Shown: positions 1 to 9,073, numbered from the stretch's first letter. The stretch is DNA of 64,000 bases from Streptococcus cristatus AS 1.3089 (GCF_000385925.1 NC_021175.1:875501-939500), one strand, 5' to 3'. Program-made: numbers and translations. The notes: a model not told the origin generated them from the sequence alone.

Positions 1-54
1 GCAGGTGAAATCGGCCATCAGGTATCCTACCACGATCTGCCTGCAAATAATTAG
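1..54 (+). CDS. leuA: 2-isopropylmalate synthase, C-terminal end (partial)
   Basis: Seventeen codons and a TAG stop, open at the window edge, read as AGEIGHQVSYHDLPANN. The frame ends 12 bases before leuB and has no stop upstream within the window. LeuA normally precedes leuB in streptococcal leucine operons and catalyses the first committed step (acetyl-CoA plus 2-ketoisovalerate). The identification rests mainly on position and the open frame; the tail itself is too short to prove it. Confidence 0.65.
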   Translation, partial: AGEIGHQVSYHDLPANN

Positions 55-66
55 AAGGAAGCGACT

Positions 67-1104
67 ATGACAAAAGAAATTGTAGCTCTGGCGGGTGACG
101 GTATCGGCCCAGAAATCATGGAAGCCGGTCTCCAAGTACTTGCTGCTGTTGCGGACAAGTTCGGTTTTACGTATCATATCACGGAGAAGGCTTTTGGGGG
201 TGCTGGTATCGATGCGGAAGGTCATCCTCTGCCTCAGTCAACTCTAGAAGCGGCCAAGGAGGCGGATGCTATTCTCCTAGCAGCTATCGGCAGTCCCCAG
301 TATGATAATGCTCCAGTTCGTCCTGAGCAAGGTTTGCTCGCTCTGCGGAAGGAGCTTGAACTCTATGCTAATATCCGCCCAGTTAAGATTTTCGATTCTC
401 TGAAGCATTTGTCGCCTTTGAAGGCTGAAAGAATTGCTGGCGTGGACTTCGTGGTCGTGCGTGAGCTGACTGGTGGGATTTACTTTGGTGAGCATATTTT
501 GGAGGACAGATCTGCGCGTGATATTAACGACTACAGCTATGAAGAGGTGGAGCGGATTGTCCGTAAGGCCTTTGATATTGCGCGTGGTCGCAGAAAGCGC
601 GTGACCAGTATTGATAAGCAGAATGTGCTAGCGACATCCAAACTCTGGCGCAGAGTAGCAGATGAGGTGGCCAAGGATTATCCAGATGTGACCTTAGAGC
701 ACCAACTGGTGGACAGCGCTGCGATGCTCATGATTACCAATCCTGCTAAGTTTGATGTTGTTGTAACGGAAAATCTCTTCGGCGATATTCTCTCAGACGA
801 GTCCAGTGTCTTGTCAGGGACGCTGGGAGTTATGCCATCAGCCAGTCATTCGACTGCTGGGCCAAGTCTTTACGAGCCTATCCATGGCTCGGCTCCAGAT
901 ATTGCAGGGCAGGGCATTGCTAATCCTATCAGCATGATCCTTTCTGTAGCCATGATGCTGCGGGATAGTTTTGCAGAGCTAGAAGCTGCAGAAGCGATTG
1001 AAGCAGCGGTTGAAAAGACCTTGGCTCAAGGGATTTTAACGCGAGATCTGGGCGGTCAGGCGACAACAACTCAAATGACGGAGGCCATTATCAATAACTT
1101 ATGA
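67..1104 (+). CDS. leuB: 3-isopropylmalate dehydrogenase
   Basis: The protein has 345 residues, the usual length for LeuB, the NAD-dependent enzyme that oxidises and decarboxylates 3-isopropylmalate to 2-ketoisocaproate in the cytoplasm. Family signatures are visible: GDGIGPEI near the N-terminus (about residues 10-17), ELTGGIYFG around residue 135 carrying the catalytic tyrosine, and GSAPDIAGQGIANP around 277-290. An AGAAGGAAG ribosome site lies just upstream of the ATG. The last four bases overlap the start of the DUF1294 gene (ATGA), so the two are probably translationally coupled within the leu operon. Confidence 0.97.
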   Translation: MTKEIVALAGDGIGPEIMEAGLQVLAAVADKFGFTYHITEKAFGGAGIDAEGHPLPQSTLEAAKEADAILLAAIGSPQYDNAPVRPEQGLLALRKELELYANIRPVKIFDSLKHLSPLKAERIAGVDFVVVRELTGGIYFGEHILEDRSARDINDYSYEEVERIVRKAFDIARGRRKRVTSIDKQNVLATSKLWRRVADEVAKDYPDVTLEHQLVDSAAMLMITNPAKFDVVVTENLFGDILSDESSVLSGTLGVMPSASHSTAGPSLYEPIHGSAPDIAGQGIANPISMILSVAMMLRDSFAELEAAEAIEAAVEKTLAQGILTRDLGGQATTTQMTEAIINNL

Positions 1105-1367
1105 AATGGATATTAACAGGTATTTGCCTGCTATGGAACCTTGTCGTTTTTCTGCTTTATGGCTGGGATAAGCGAAAGGCTAAGAAAAATCACTACCGCA
1201 TTCCCGAGAAAACCTTGCTCTTGTCAGCTCTGGCAGCTGGAGGTTTAGGTGCTTTATTAGGCGGCCGCCTCTTTCATCACAAGACTAGAAAATGGTATTT
1301 CTGGCTGGCTTGGATTTGCGGAATAATAGTGGAAATTGGAATTTTGTATTACATATGGAGAAGCTAG
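1101..1367 (+). CDS. DUF1294 family small membrane protein in leu operon
   Basis: The 88-residue protein has a hydrophobic N-terminal segment (about 4-20), a basic stretch with [10 protein letters not shown], a small-residue-rich membrane segment around 40-57 ([20 protein letters not shown]) and a third near the C-terminus. The DKRKA and [11 protein letters not shown] pattern is that of DUF1294 membrane proteins, whose function is not known. The start overlaps leuB by 4 bases and the stop lies 1 base before leuC, so it is a genuine operon member. Nothing in the sequence links it to leucine synthesis biochemically. Confidence 0.85.
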   Translation: MKWILTGICLLWNLVVFLLYGWDKRKAKKNHYRIPEKTLLLSALAAGGLGALLGGRLFHHKTRKWYFWLAWICGIIVEIGILYYIWRS

Positions 1368-1368
1368 T

Positions 1369-2751
1369 ATGGCTGGAAAATCAATTTTTGATAAGATTTG
1401 GGAAAGACACGTAATAACAGGCCAAGAAGGTCAACCCCAGCTTATGTATGTGGATCAGCATTATATTCATGAAGTAACCAGCCCTCAGGCTTTTCAAGGC
1501 CTTCGAGATGCAGGGCGCAAAGTTAGACGGCCGGACTTGACCTTTGGAACTTTTGACCATAATGTTCCTACGGTCAATATCTATGATATACGGGATGTGA
1601 TTTCCAAGGCTCAGATTGATAAGCTTTCTGAAAATGTCAAGGATTTTGGCATCGAGCATGCGGCTCACGGATCAGAACTGCAGGGGATTGTCCATATGGT
1701 TGGACCCGAAACGGGCAAGACGCAGCCAGGGAAATTTATCGTCTGCGGTGACAGTCACACGGCCACTCACGGAGCTTTTGGAGCTATTGCTTTTGGAATT
1801 GGTACTTCGGAGGTGGAGCACGTCTTTGCTACACAGACCATTTGGCAGGTCAAGCCTAAGAAAATGTTGGTCAAATTTACTGGAGTGCCACCTAAAGGTG
1901 TTTATTCTAAAGACTTTATCCTTGCTCTGATTGCCAAATACGGTGTAGCTGCGGGTGTTGGCTATGTGGTCGAGTATGCTGGTGATGCCATTGATCATTT
2001 GACTATGGAAGAGCGCATGACCATCTGCAATATGTCCATTGAGTTTGGCTCAAAGATGGGCATTATGAATCCCGATCAGAAGACTTATGATTACGTTAAA
2101 GGGCGGCCGGGCGCTCCCAAGGATTTTGAGGCAGCAGTAGCTGATTGGAAGACTCTGGTCAGTGATCCTGATGCTGTCTATGATAAGGTCATTGAGATGG
2201 ATGTTTCCCAGTTGGCACCTATGGTGACTTGGGGAACCAATCCTTCTATGGGAGTAGAGTTTGGCGCGGCTTTCCCAGAAATTCGCGATATGAACGACGA
2301 GCGGGCCTACAATTACATGGACCTCTCTCCGGGTAAGAAAGCAGAAGATATTGACCTAGGTTATATCTTTATCGGCTCTTGCACCAATGCCAGACTCAGC
2401 GATTTGCAGCTGGCAGCTAAGTTTGTCGCTGGCAAGCACATCGCTCCCAATCTGACTGCTATCGTCGTACCAGGCTCTCGTCCGGTCAAGCGGGCTGCTG
2501 AAAAGATGGGACTGGATAAAATTTTCATGGATGCAGGCTTTGAGTGGCGCGATCCTGGTTGTTCCATGTGCCTGGGAATGAATCCAGACAAGGTGCCAGA
2601 TGGAGTTCACTGTGCCTCGACCAGTAATCGGAACTTTGAGGATCGTCAGGGATTTGGTGCTAAAACCCATCTTTGCAGTCCTGCCATGGCAGCAGCGGCA
2701 GCTATTGCCGGGCACTTCGTAGACGTACGCCAACTACCGGAGGTGCAGTAA
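1369..2751 (+). CDS. leuC: 3-isopropylmalate dehydratase large subunit
   Basis: The large subunit of the [4Fe-4S] isopropylmalate isomerase, 460 residues from the ATG at 1369 ([14 protein letters not shown]); a longer in-frame start at 1336 would overlap the preceding gene and lacks a good ribosome site. The aconitase-type cluster cysteines are visible at about C338 ([12 protein letters not shown]) and C398/C401 ([13 protein letters not shown]), and [13 protein letters not shown] is the conserved substrate loop. With LeuD it interconverts 2- and 3-isopropylmalate. A GGAGAA sequence overlapping the end of the DUF1294 gene is the likely ribosome site. Confidence 0.97.
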   Translation: MAGKSIFDKIWERHVITGQEGQPQLMYVDQHYIHEVTSPQAFQGLRDAGRKVRRPDLTFGTFDHNVPTVNIYDIRDVISKAQIDKLSENVKDFGIEHAAHGSELQGIVHMVGPETGKTQPGKFIVCGDSHTATHGAFGAIAFGIGTSEVEHVFATQTIWQVKPKKMLVKFTGVPPKGVYSKDFILALIAKYGVAAGVGYVVEYAGDAIDHLTMEERMTICNMSIEFGSKMGIMNPDQKTYDYVKGRPGAPKDFEAAVADWKTLVSDPDAVYDKVIEMDVSQLAPMVTWGTNPSMGVEFGAAFPEIRDMNDERAYNYMDLSPGKKAEDIDLGYIFIGSCTNARLSDLQLAAKFVAGKHIAPNLTAIVVPGSRPVKRAAEKMGLDKIFMDAGFEWRDPGCSMCLGMNPDKVPDGVHCASTSNRNFEDRQGFGAKTHLCSPAMAAAAAIAGHFVDVRQLPEVQ

Positions 2752-2760
2752 GGAAGTTTT

Positions 2761-3350
2761 ATGGAAAAATTTACAATCTACACGGGGACAACAGTCCCCC
2801 TCATGAACGATAATATCGATACAGACCAAATTTTGCCCAAGCAGTTTCTCAAGTTGATTGATAAAAAGGCTTTGGTAAGTATCTTATGTACGCTTGGCGT
2901 TATCTGGACAATCGGTACACCGAAGATCCTGATTTCGTCTTTAACAGACCGGAGTATCGCAAGGCGACTATTCTGATTACAGGGGACAATTTCGGAGCGG
3001 GTTCCTCTCGGGAGCACGCTGCCTGGGCCTTGGCTGACTATGGATTTAAGGTAGTCATTGCTGGATCTTTCGGGGATATTCACTACAATAACGAGCTGAA
3101 TAACGGTATGCTGCCTATCGTCCAGCCACTGGAAGTCCGGCAAGCTTTGGCTAATCTGAAGCCGACGGATGAAGTGACGGTGGATTTGGAGCAGCAGAAG
3201 ATTTTTTCACCAGTGGGAGAATTCTCCTTTGACATTGATGGAGAATGGAAGCACAAGCTCCTCAACGGTCTGGATGACATCGGTATTACCCTGCAGTATG
3301 AGGATTTGATTGCAGAATATGAAAAAAATCGTCCCTCTTATTGGCAGTAA
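2761..3350 (+). pseudogene. leuD: 3-isopropylmalate dehydratase small subunit, frameshifted
   Basis: The first frame starts [18 protein letters not shown] and runs correctly to IDKK, then turns to unrelated residues and stops at 2976. The rest of LeuD ([17 protein letters not shown], then [16 protein letters not shown], the swivel-domain signature) is in the next frame to 3350. The break is at an A5 run, 2863-2867; one more A restores [13 protein letters not shown] and a protein of about 196 residues, the normal length. As read, isomerase function and hence leucine synthesis would be lost. The rest of the gene is undamaged, so a sequencing error, a recent mutation or a slippage site are all possible. 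Confidence 0.9.
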
Positions 3351-3388
3351 AATTGTTTTCGATATATTGAGAAAATTCTGAAAACATC

Positions 3389-3417
3389 TTGTCTCCGATA
3401 AAAATATATGGTAAAAT
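3389..3417 (+). promoter_or_regulatory. Promoter of YrdC/Sua5-like gene
   Basis: A TTGTCT -35 box (3389-3394), 17-base spacer and TAAAAT -10 box (3412-3417) with an upstream TGG (extended -10). It lies about 33 bases before the ATG at 3450, in the gap after leuD. Confidence 0.6.
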
Positions 3418-3449
3418 AAATCTTAATTTAATAGAAAAGGAAGAAACTT

Positions 3450-4229
3450 ATGACAAAACACATTCAATGGAACGGAACTCTTTCACAAGAAGGTTATGAC
3501 ATCCTAAAAGGCGATGGCGGCTGTATCGTTTGCCCGACAAAGGTGGGTTACATCATTATGACTAGCGATAAAGCTGGCTTGGAGCGTAAGTTCGAAGCTA
3601 AGGCTCGTAACCGTAATAAGCCTGGTGTTGTCCTCTGTGGCAGTATGGATGAGCTTCGCGCTTTAGCACAACTCAATCCAGAAATTGAAGCTTTTTATCA
3701 AAAGCATTGGGATGAAGATATCCTCTTGGGTTGTATCCTTCCATGGAAGCCAGAAGCTTTTGAAAAGCTCAAAGCCTATGGCGACGGTCGGGAAGAGCTG
3801 ATGACAGATGTTCGTGGCACGAGCTGTTTTGTTATTAAGTTTGGTAAGGCGGGCGAGCAGCTGGCAGCTAAGCTTTGGGAAGAAGGCAAGATGGTTTATG
3901 CTTCCTCAGCCAACCCATCCGGTAAAGGAAACCGCGGCAAGGTAGAAGGAATTGGAGAGCGCATCGAAAATGCTGTTGACTTAGTCATTGAAGCAGATGA
4001 CTATGTAGCCTCTATCCAGCCAGACAAGACCATTGAAACTCGCTACGAGCAAGGTGTTATGGTCTCCATGGTGGGCAAGGATGGAAAACTGATTCCAGAA
4101 CAAGGTGGGCAACGGTCCATCTCACCAGCACCAGTGGTCATCCGCAAAGGATTGGACATCGACAAAATCATGATGCACCTGTCCGATACCTTTAACTCAT
4201 GGGATTACCGTCAGGGTGAATATTACTAA
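3450..4229 (+). CDS. Sua5/YciO/YrdC-type threonylcarbamoyl-AMP synthase-like protein
   Basis: The 259-residue protein has a YrdC-type fold: GGCIVCPTKVGYIIMTSD near residues 23-40 is the nucleotide-binding entry, KARNRNKPGVVLCGS around 51-65 is the conserved KxR-type region, and YASSANPSGKGNRGKV around 150-165 matches the SANPSG motif. True YrdC/TsaC makes threonylcarbamoyl-AMP for tRNA t6A. Streptococci usually also encode a separate Sua5, so this copy could be a YciO-like paralogue with another role. It has its own promoter and a terminator downstream, hence is probably monocistronic. Confidence 0.75.
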   Translation: MTKHIQWNGTLSQEGYDILKGDGGCIVCPTKVGYIIMTSDKAGLERKFEAKARNRNKPGVVLCGSMDELRALAQLNPEIEAFYQKHWDEDILLGCILPWKPEAFEKLKAYGDGREELMTDVRGTSCFVIKFGKAGEQLAAKLWEEGKMVYASSANPSGKGNRGKVEGIGERIENAVDLVIEADDYVASIQPDKTIETRYEQGVMVSMVGKDGKLIPEQGGQRSISPAPVVIRKGLDIDKIMMHLSDTFNSWDYRQGEYY

Positions 4230-4238
4230 GATAAAAAG

Positions 4239-4284
4239 AAGCTCAGTGCGAGAGGGGGATTTCCTCTTTACACCGGGCTTTTTA
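4239..4284 (+). terminator. Rho-independent terminator after YrdC-like gene
   Basis: An imperfect stem pairs AAGCTCAGTG with CACCGGGCTT, with an inner GAGAGG/CCTCTT pairing, followed by a short T run, 10 bases after the stop codon. Confidence 0.65.
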
Positions 4285-4334
4285 GTTTATAATCTTTATT
4301 CAGTTTAAAATTATTTCCAAATAGAACAAAATAC

Positions 4335-4363
4335 TTGACAAATGTAATGGACAGCATTACAAT
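4335..4363 (+). promoter_or_regulatory. Promoter with overlapping MarR-type operator
   Basis: TTGACA (4335-4340), 17-base spacer and TACAAT (4358-4363) form a near-consensus promoter. The palindrome TGTAATGGACAGCATTACA (4343-4361; 7-bp arms, 5-bp centre) fills the spacer and overlaps the -10 box. This is the usual placing for autorepression by a MarR-family regulator, and the next gene encodes one. Binding by that protein is an inference. Confidence 0.75.
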
Positions 4364-4403
4364 AAGTAGAAAACAATTCGATATAGAAATAAATTGGAGT
4401 AGT

Positions 4404-4841
4404 ATGAGAGACAATCATCTAATAGCCCACCATATTCGTTTGTTGAATGGGCGGATTTTTCAAAAGTTACTGAGCCAAGATCCAGAAGCGCTTTATCGGA
4501 GTGAGCAGGGCAAGATTCTCGCTGTTTTATGGAAGAGTGAAACGGGTTGCGCTACGGCGACAGATATTGCACTGGTGACGGGATTGGCCAATAATACGCT
4601 AACAACTATGCTGAAAAAGTTGGAAGAGCAGGGATTGGTGACCTTTAATCAGTGTGGTTCAGACAAGCGAAAGAAGTATGTCAAGTTGACAGAGCAAGGT
4701 TGGGCACAGAAAGAAGTTGGTCATCGTGTCAGTCAAAAACTGGATGCTATTTTTTATAAAGGCTTCTCAGAGGAAGAAATTCGTCAGTTTGAAAGTTATC
4801 AGGAACGTATTTTAGCGAACCTTAAAGAAAAAGAGGAATGA
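4404..4841 (+). CDS. MarR family transcriptional regulator
   Basis: The start was placed at the ATG at 4404 (MRDNHLIAHHIRLL) because upstream in-frame starts lie within the promoter; GGAG at 4396-4399 is the ribosome site, with short spacing. The 145-residue protein has the winged-helix order of MarR: HTH around residues 43-65 (TATDIALVTGLANNTLTTML), recognition helix ending LKKLEEQGLV, and the wing QCGSDKRKKYVKLTEQG. It is the first gene of a four-gene operon with the SnoaL-like gene and the ABC transporter genes, and probably represses it from the palindrome in its promoter. The effector is unknown. Confidence 0.9.
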   Translation: MRDNHLIAHHIRLLNGRIFQKLLSQDPEALYRSEQGKILAVLWKSETGCATATDIALVTGLANNTLTTMLKKLEEQGLVTFNQCGSDKRKKYVKLTEQGWAQKEVGHRVSQKLDAIFYKGFSEEEIRQFESYQERILANLKEKEE

Positions 4842-4844
4842 ATT

Positions 4845-5609
4845 TTGTCAAAACAAGTTGAAAATGCACATAATCTATACATTCATGCCATTCAAGATGG
4901 GCGTGTGGTCGAGGCTCAAGCTCAGTCTGTAGGGGATACCTACATTCAACATTCGACAGGTATGCCAGATGGGAAAGAAGGTTTCGCGGCTTTTTTTGCA
5001 GATTTCTTTGAGCGCCATCCAGAGCGTGAGATGAAAATTGTTCGCACCATTGAAGACGGCAATCTAGTCTTCGTCCATGTCCATCAATATCTGAATGGAG
5101 GAGAAGCGCAATGGGTGACGACTGATACTTTCCGTGCGGATGAGAATGGTCGTATCGTGGAGCATTGGGATGTCATTGACTACTATCGCACTCCTGAAAA
5201 CGGACAGTTAGACCAGATTTTTGGAGATTTTGAAATCACGGATTTGGACAAGACAGTAGAAAATAAAAAAACCGTTCGTCGTTTTTTGACAGAAATTTTC
5301 CAAAACGGCGAGCTAGAGCAGTGGAGTGATTATGTGGCAGAAGATTTGATTCAGCATAATCATGAGATTGGCCAAGGAAGTCAGGCTTATAAAAACTATG
5401 TTGCAGAGCATGGAGTTTCTTTTGACTTTGTTTTCCAGCTTTTGGGGCAAGGAAACTATGTGGTTAGCTATGGGCAGATTCAGATTGATGGGGTGGCTTA
5501 TGCCCAGTATGACATCTTCCGTTTAGAGAATGGATTGATTGTAGAGTATTGGGACAATAAAGAAGTCATGCCTAAGGTAGAAGATTTGATCAATCGAGGA
5601 AAGTTTTAA
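4845..5609 (+). CDS. Tandem SnoaL-like (NTF2-fold) protein
   Basis: The start is a TTG 3 bases after the marR stop with GAGGA at 4833-4837 as ribosome site. The 254-residue protein contains two successive NTF2/SnoaL-like modules, about residues 5-120 and 130-250. Each has an early helix, an IQHSTGMPDGKEGF or IQHNHEIGQGSQAY loop, and a late VEHWDVID or VEYWDNKE strand, so it looks like an internal duplication. SnoaL-like proteins bind or isomerise small molecules, but no catalytic assignment is possible here. Its place between the regulator and the transporter suggests a role with the transported compound. Confidence 0.75.
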   Translation: MSKQVENAHNLYIHAIQDGRVVEAQAQSVGDTYIQHSTGMPDGKEGFAAFFADFFERHPEREMKIVRTIEDGNLVFVHVHQYLNGGEAQWVTTDTFRADENGRIVEHWDVIDYYRTPENGQLDQIFGDFEITDLDKTVENKKTVRRFLTEIFQNGELEQWSDYVAEDLIQHNHEIGQGSQAYKNYVAEHGVSFDFVFQLLGQGNYVVSYGQIQIDGVAYAQYDIFRLENGLIVEYWDNKEVMPKVEDLINRGKF

Positions 5610-5623
5610 AATGGGGATAAACA

Positions 5624-6352
5624 ATGATTGAATACAAAAATGTAGCGCTAGGTTATACTGAAAAAGATGTCTTGAGAGATGTCAACTTACAGATTGAGGA
5701 TGGAGAGTTCATGGTTTTAGTGGGACCTTCTGGTTCCGGTAAGACAACTATGCTCAAGATGATCAACCGTCTTTTAGAACCTACGGATGGCGATATTTAC
5801 ATGGATGGCAAGCGCATCAAAGATTATAATGAGCGTGAGCTTCGTCTTTCTACTGGTTATGTTTTACAGGCCATTGCTCTCTTTCCCAATCTAACAGTTG
5901 CGGAAAATATTGCTCTCATTCCTGAGATGAAAGGTTGGAGCAAGGAAGAGATTGCTAAGAAAACAGAAGAGCTCTTGAAAAAAGTCGGCTTGCCAGCAGC
6001 TGACTATGCTCATCGACTACCGAGTGAGTTGTCAGGTGGGGAACAGCAGCGTGTTGGTATTGTCCGTGCCATGATTGGTCAGCCCAAGATTCTTCTAATG
6101 GACGAGCCTTTCTCAGCCTTGGATGCTATTTCAAGAAAACAATTGCAGACTTTAATCAAGCAATTGCATAGTGAGTTTGGGATGACGACTATTTTTGTGA
6201 CCCACGATACGGACGAAGCTTTGAAATTAGGTGATCGGATTGCTGTTTTACAGGACGGGGAGATTCGTCAAGTGGCGACACCTGAGGAAATCCTATCTGC
6301 ACCTGCAACCAGCTTCATAGCAGATTTATTTGGAGGTGTTCAGCATGGCTAA
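5624..6352 (+). CDS. egtV: ABC transporter ATP-binding protein, EgtV-like
   Basis: The 242-residue ATPase has Walker [10 protein letters not shown] (about 34-42), Q-loop [12 protein letters not shown], signature [15 protein letters not shown], Walker [13 protein letters not shown] and the H-loop VTHDTDEA. The class is the OpuCA/ProV group of quaternary-amine importers but without the C-terminal CBS domains. It overlaps the next gene by 8 bases. Its partner closely resembles, from memory, the fused permease-binding protein of the pneumococcal ergothioneine transporter, hence the symbol. A betaine or choline importer is the main alternative. Confidence 0.75.
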   Translation: MIEYKNVALGYTEKDVLRDVNLQIEDGEFMVLVGPSGSGKTTMLKMINRLLEPTDGDIYMDGKRIKDYNERELRLSTGYVLQAIALFPNLTVAENIALIPEMKGWSKEEIAKKTEELLKKVGLPAADYAHRLPSELSGGEQQRVGIVRAMIGQPKILLMDEPFSALDAISRKQLQTLIKQLHSEFGMTTIFVTHDTDEALKLGDRIAVLQDGEIRQVATPEEILSAPATSFIADLFGGVQHG

Positions 6353-7865
6353 TTTGATTTCTACCTTTCAGGAGCGCTTTGGCGAATGGTTGGCAGCCTT
6401 AGGGCAACACCTCCAGCTGTCTCTTCTAACCTTACTAGTGGCCATCTTCTTGACCATTCCGCTCGCCATCTATCTTCATAGTCATAAAAAGACAGCCAAT
6501 TGGGTGCTGCAAATTGCGGGAATCTTTCAAACCATTCCTTCAATGGCCTTGCTGGGACTCTTTATTCCTCTCATGGGGATTGGTACACTGCCGGCATTGA
6601 CGGCTCTGGTGATATACGCTATTTTCCCGATTTTAGAAAATACTGTCACGGCTTTGAATGGGATTGATCCGAGTCTTGAGGAAGCAGGAATCGCCTTTGG
6701 GATGACCAAGTGGGAGCGACTCAAAAAGTTTGAACTGCCTCTAGCAATGCCCGTCATTGTATCAGGAGTTCGGACGGCAACGGTAATGATTATCGGGACA
6801 GCGACTCTGGCAGCCTTGGTGGGAGCTGGTGGATTAGGTTCTTTTATCCTTCTAGGAATTGATCGTCGCAATGCCAGTCTAATCTTGATTGGAGCAATTT
6901 CATCCGCAGTTTTGGCTATTCTTTTCAACAGTCTCCTTAAATGGATGGAAAAGGCTAAGCTTCGGACAGTATTTACAGCTTTTGCGGTCTTAATCCTCGG
7001 ACTAGGCGCTTCTTACACACCAAGTTTGCTACCGAAACAAAGCAAGGATAATCTGGTCATTGCTGGGAAATTGGGTCCAGAGCCAGAGATTCTCATGAAT
7101 ATGTATAAACTCCTCATCGAGGAAAATACGGATATGACTGTGACAGTCAAACCAAACTTTGGTAAGACAGACTTCCTTTATCAAGCTCTGAAAAAAGGTG
7201 ATATTGATATCTATCCTGAGTTTACTGGTACGATTACTGGAACTCTCTTGCAGCCTGCTCCAAAGGTCAGCAATGATGCTGAAGAAGTTTTTGAAGCAGC
7301 GCGTGATGGCATTAAGAAACAGGACAATCTAGTCTTGCTCAATCATATGGCCTATCATAATACATATGCCATTGCAGTTCCAAAGACTATCGCCAAAGAA
7401 TATAATCTTAAAACGATTTCTGACCTTAAGGCAGTCCAAGACAAGCTAAAAGCGGGTTTTACCCTAGAGTTTAACGACCGTGAAGATGGAAACAAGGGCT
7501 TGCAATCTCTATATGGTCTTAATCTTAATGTAGCGACCATGGAGCCAGCCCTTCGCTACCAGGCTATCCAGTCGGGTGATATTCAAATCACGGATGCCTA
7601 TTCGACCGATGCAGAGCTGGCGCGATATGATTTACAAGTTCTAGAAGACGATAAGCACCTTTTCCCTCCTTATCAAGGGGCCCCTCTCATGAAAGCTGAA
7701 TTGCTCGAAAAACACCCTGAATTGGAAGGGATTCTCAATAAACTAGCTGGTAAAATTACGGAAAGCCAGATGAGCCAAATGAATTATCAAGTTGGCATTG
7801 AAGGCAAAAAGGCCGAAAATGTCGCGCGTGACTTTCTAGTCAAGGAAGGACTTTTGAAAAAATAA
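6345..7865 (+). CDS. egtU: Fused permease-substrate-binding protein, EgtU-like
   Basis: The start was placed at the ATG at 6345 ([15 protein letters not shown]), with GGAGG at 6332-6336 as ribosome site, giving 506 residues. Residues about 1-210 form a MetI-type permease domain with several membrane helices and the EAA-like loop [23 protein letters not shown] (given in part). One more membrane segment (about 212-232) is followed by an OpuAC-type binding domain (about 240-506; [36 protein letters not shown] region, [10 protein letters not shown]). This architecture is that of EgtU, which imports ergothioneine in pneumococcus; osmoprotectant uptake remains possible. Confidence 0.78.
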   Translation: MANLISTFQERFGEWLAALGQHLQLSLLTLLVAIFLTIPLAIYLHSHKKTANWVLQIAGIFQTIPSMALLGLFIPLMGIGTLPALTALVIYAIFPILENTVTALNGIDPSLEEAGIAFGMTKWERLKKFELPLAMPVIVSGVRTATVMIIGTATLAALVGAGGLGSFILLGIDRRNASLILIGAISSAVLAILFNSLLKWMEKAKLRTVFTAFAVLILGLGASYTPSLLPKQSKDNLVIAGKLGPEPEILMNMYKLLIEENTDMTVTVKPNFGKTDFLYQALKKGDIDIYPEFTGTITGTLLQPAPKVSNDAEEVFEAARDGIKKQDNLVLLNHMAYHNTYAIAVPKTIAKEYNLKTISDLKAVQDKLKAGFTLEFNDREDGNKGLQSLYGLNLNVATMEPALRYQAIQSGDIQITDAYSTDAELARYDLQVLEDDKHLFPPYQGAPLMKAELLEKHPELEGILNKLAGKITESQMSQMNYQVGIEGKKAENVARDFLVKEGLLKK

Positions 7866-7872
7866 GAAATAA

Positions 7873-7901
7873 AAGTTAGACTCGTAAGGTCTAGCTTTTT
7901 T
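7873..7901 (+). terminator. Terminator after egtU
   Basis: AAGTTAGAC pairs with GTCTAGCTT (one G-T pair) around a 7-base loop, followed by a T run; it begins 8 bases after the egtU stop and closes the operon. Confidence 0.85.
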
Positions 7902-8000
7902 ACTTATTGTAGAATAGATAGACTGCAGATTGAAGAAGGATCATCAGCAATCTTCATCCTTTTTTGGTATAATAAAGTATCAATTCATGGAGGTGGTTCG

Positions 8001-8317
8001 ATGGCATCTAGTCAAGAATATTTGGATTTTATCCTAAAGCAGCTGCAAGGCTTAGGCCAAGAAATTAGCTTTCGAAAGATGATGGGAGAGTATTTGATCT
8101 ATTATCGAGGGCGCTTATTTGGCGGGCTTTATGACAATCGCTTGCTGCTCAAGCCAGTCCAGCCAGCTCTGGATTTTTTGAAAATCCGGTTTATGAGTCT
8201 CCTTATCCAGGCGCAAAACCAATGCTTCATATAAAAGAAGTAGAAGATGCTGCCTTTCTCTGTAGTCTGATTAAAGCTGTCTATCCTGCCTTACCAGCAC
8301 CTAAAAAGAAAAAATAG
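8001..8317 (+). pseudogene. TfoX N-terminal domain family protein, frameshifted
   Basis: The frame starts MASSQEYLDFILKQLQGLGQ and contains FRKMMGEYLIYYRGRLFGGL, typical of the TfoX_N family, but is diverted after ALDFL and stops at 8234. The expected rest (ENPVYESPYPGAKPMLHIKE, to the lysine-rich end at 8317) continues in another frame. The junction is a T6 run at 8174-8179; T7 would give LDFFENPVYE and a protein of about 105 residues. A TGG-TATAAT extended -10 (7965-7973) and GGAGG precede the gene. Whether the indel is real or a sequencing error cannot be told. Confidence 0.85.
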
Positions 8318-8321
8318 TCTT

Positions 8322-8391
8322 TCTGTTTTAATGGATATTTATAAATTTTCCGTTATAATAGACATTTTAAGAATTTTCCGTTATAGTGGAC
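8322..8391 (+). promoter_or_regulatory. Three operator-like repeats before SatD-like gene
   Basis: Three related 15-mers lie at 8322-8336 (TCTGTTTTAATGGAT), 8349-8363 (TCCGTTATAATAGAC) and 8377-8391 (TCCGTTATAGTGGAC), spaced 27 and 28 bases. The last two sit in longer repeats that begin AATTTTCCGTTATA. Each approximates the dyad TCCRTTATAAYGGA. The middle copy contains a TATAAT -10 (8354-8359). The next gene encodes a protein with a C-terminal helix-turn-helix, so autoregulation is a reasonable inference. Confidence 0.55.
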
Positions 8392-8407
8392 TTAAAGGAG
8401 GTTTGCT

Positions 8408-9073
8408 ATGCTTTATATTGCTCTTATTGGAGACTTAATAGAATCCAAACAGCTGAAAAATCGTAAGCAGGCTCAGAAGGACCTGCAGGACATGATGGCA
8501 GTGCTAAATCAGGATTATCAGGATTATCTGGTGTCACCTTTCACGGTAACGACTGGAGATGAGTTTCAGGCTTTGCTGCGACCTAATCCAGAGATTATGC
8601 AGCTCCTTGATCAGATTGCCTTGGGCTTTCCTCACCCAATTCGCTTCGGGCTTGGGCTGGGGGAGATTGTGACGGACATCAATCGGGAGCAGAGTATTGG
8701 TGCGGACGGACCGGCCTACTGGAGGGCACGCGCAGCCATTGAGGCTATTCACGAGAAGAACGACTACGGCAGCAGCCGTATAGCTGTATCCTTGGGCGAT
8801 GAGGAGCTCAGTCAGGCGGTTAATACGGTGCTAGCGGCTGCGTCCTTTATCCAGAGCAAGTGGAATGCTAGCCAGAGAGAGGTGCTGGAGCGGATGCTCA
8901 TGGAATACATTTATGATGAAAATTTTTCTCACGGAGAAATAGCAGAGTTGCTGCAGATTAGTCCAAGTGCGCTTAGTAAGCGGCTGAAGTCATCTGGTTT
9001 AAAGGTCTATCTGAGAAATCGCCGTTTAGCTATGAAAATGATTTTACAGGCAGCAAAGGAGGCTGAACAATGA
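8408..9073 (+). CDS. satD: SatD-like DNA-binding protein
   Basis: The 221-residue protein starts MLYIALIGDLIESKQLKNRK and has the TTGDEFQALL and GADGPAYWRARAAIE segments that I recognise from the SatD family. The N-terminal part resembles a nucleotide cyclase/GGDEF-like fold; the C-terminus is a sigma-70 region 4-like HTH (about 172-200, HGEIAELLQISPSALSKRL). SatD was named from the Streptococcus mutans secretion and acid tolerance locus. AAAGGAGG precedes the ATG. It overlaps the next gene by 4 bases. Three operator-like repeats upstream suggest autoregulation. Molecular function is unknown. Confidence 0.7.
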   Translation: MLYIALIGDLIESKQLKNRKQAQKDLQDMMAVLNQDYQDYLVSPFTVTTGDEFQALLRPNPEIMQLLDQIALGFPHPIRFGLGLGEIVTDINREQSIGADGPAYWRARAAIEAIHEKNDYGSSRIAVSLGDEELSQAVNTVLAAASFIQSKWNASQREVLERMLMEYIYDENFSHGEIAELLQISPSALSKRLKSSGLKVYLRNRRLAMKMILQAAKEAEQ

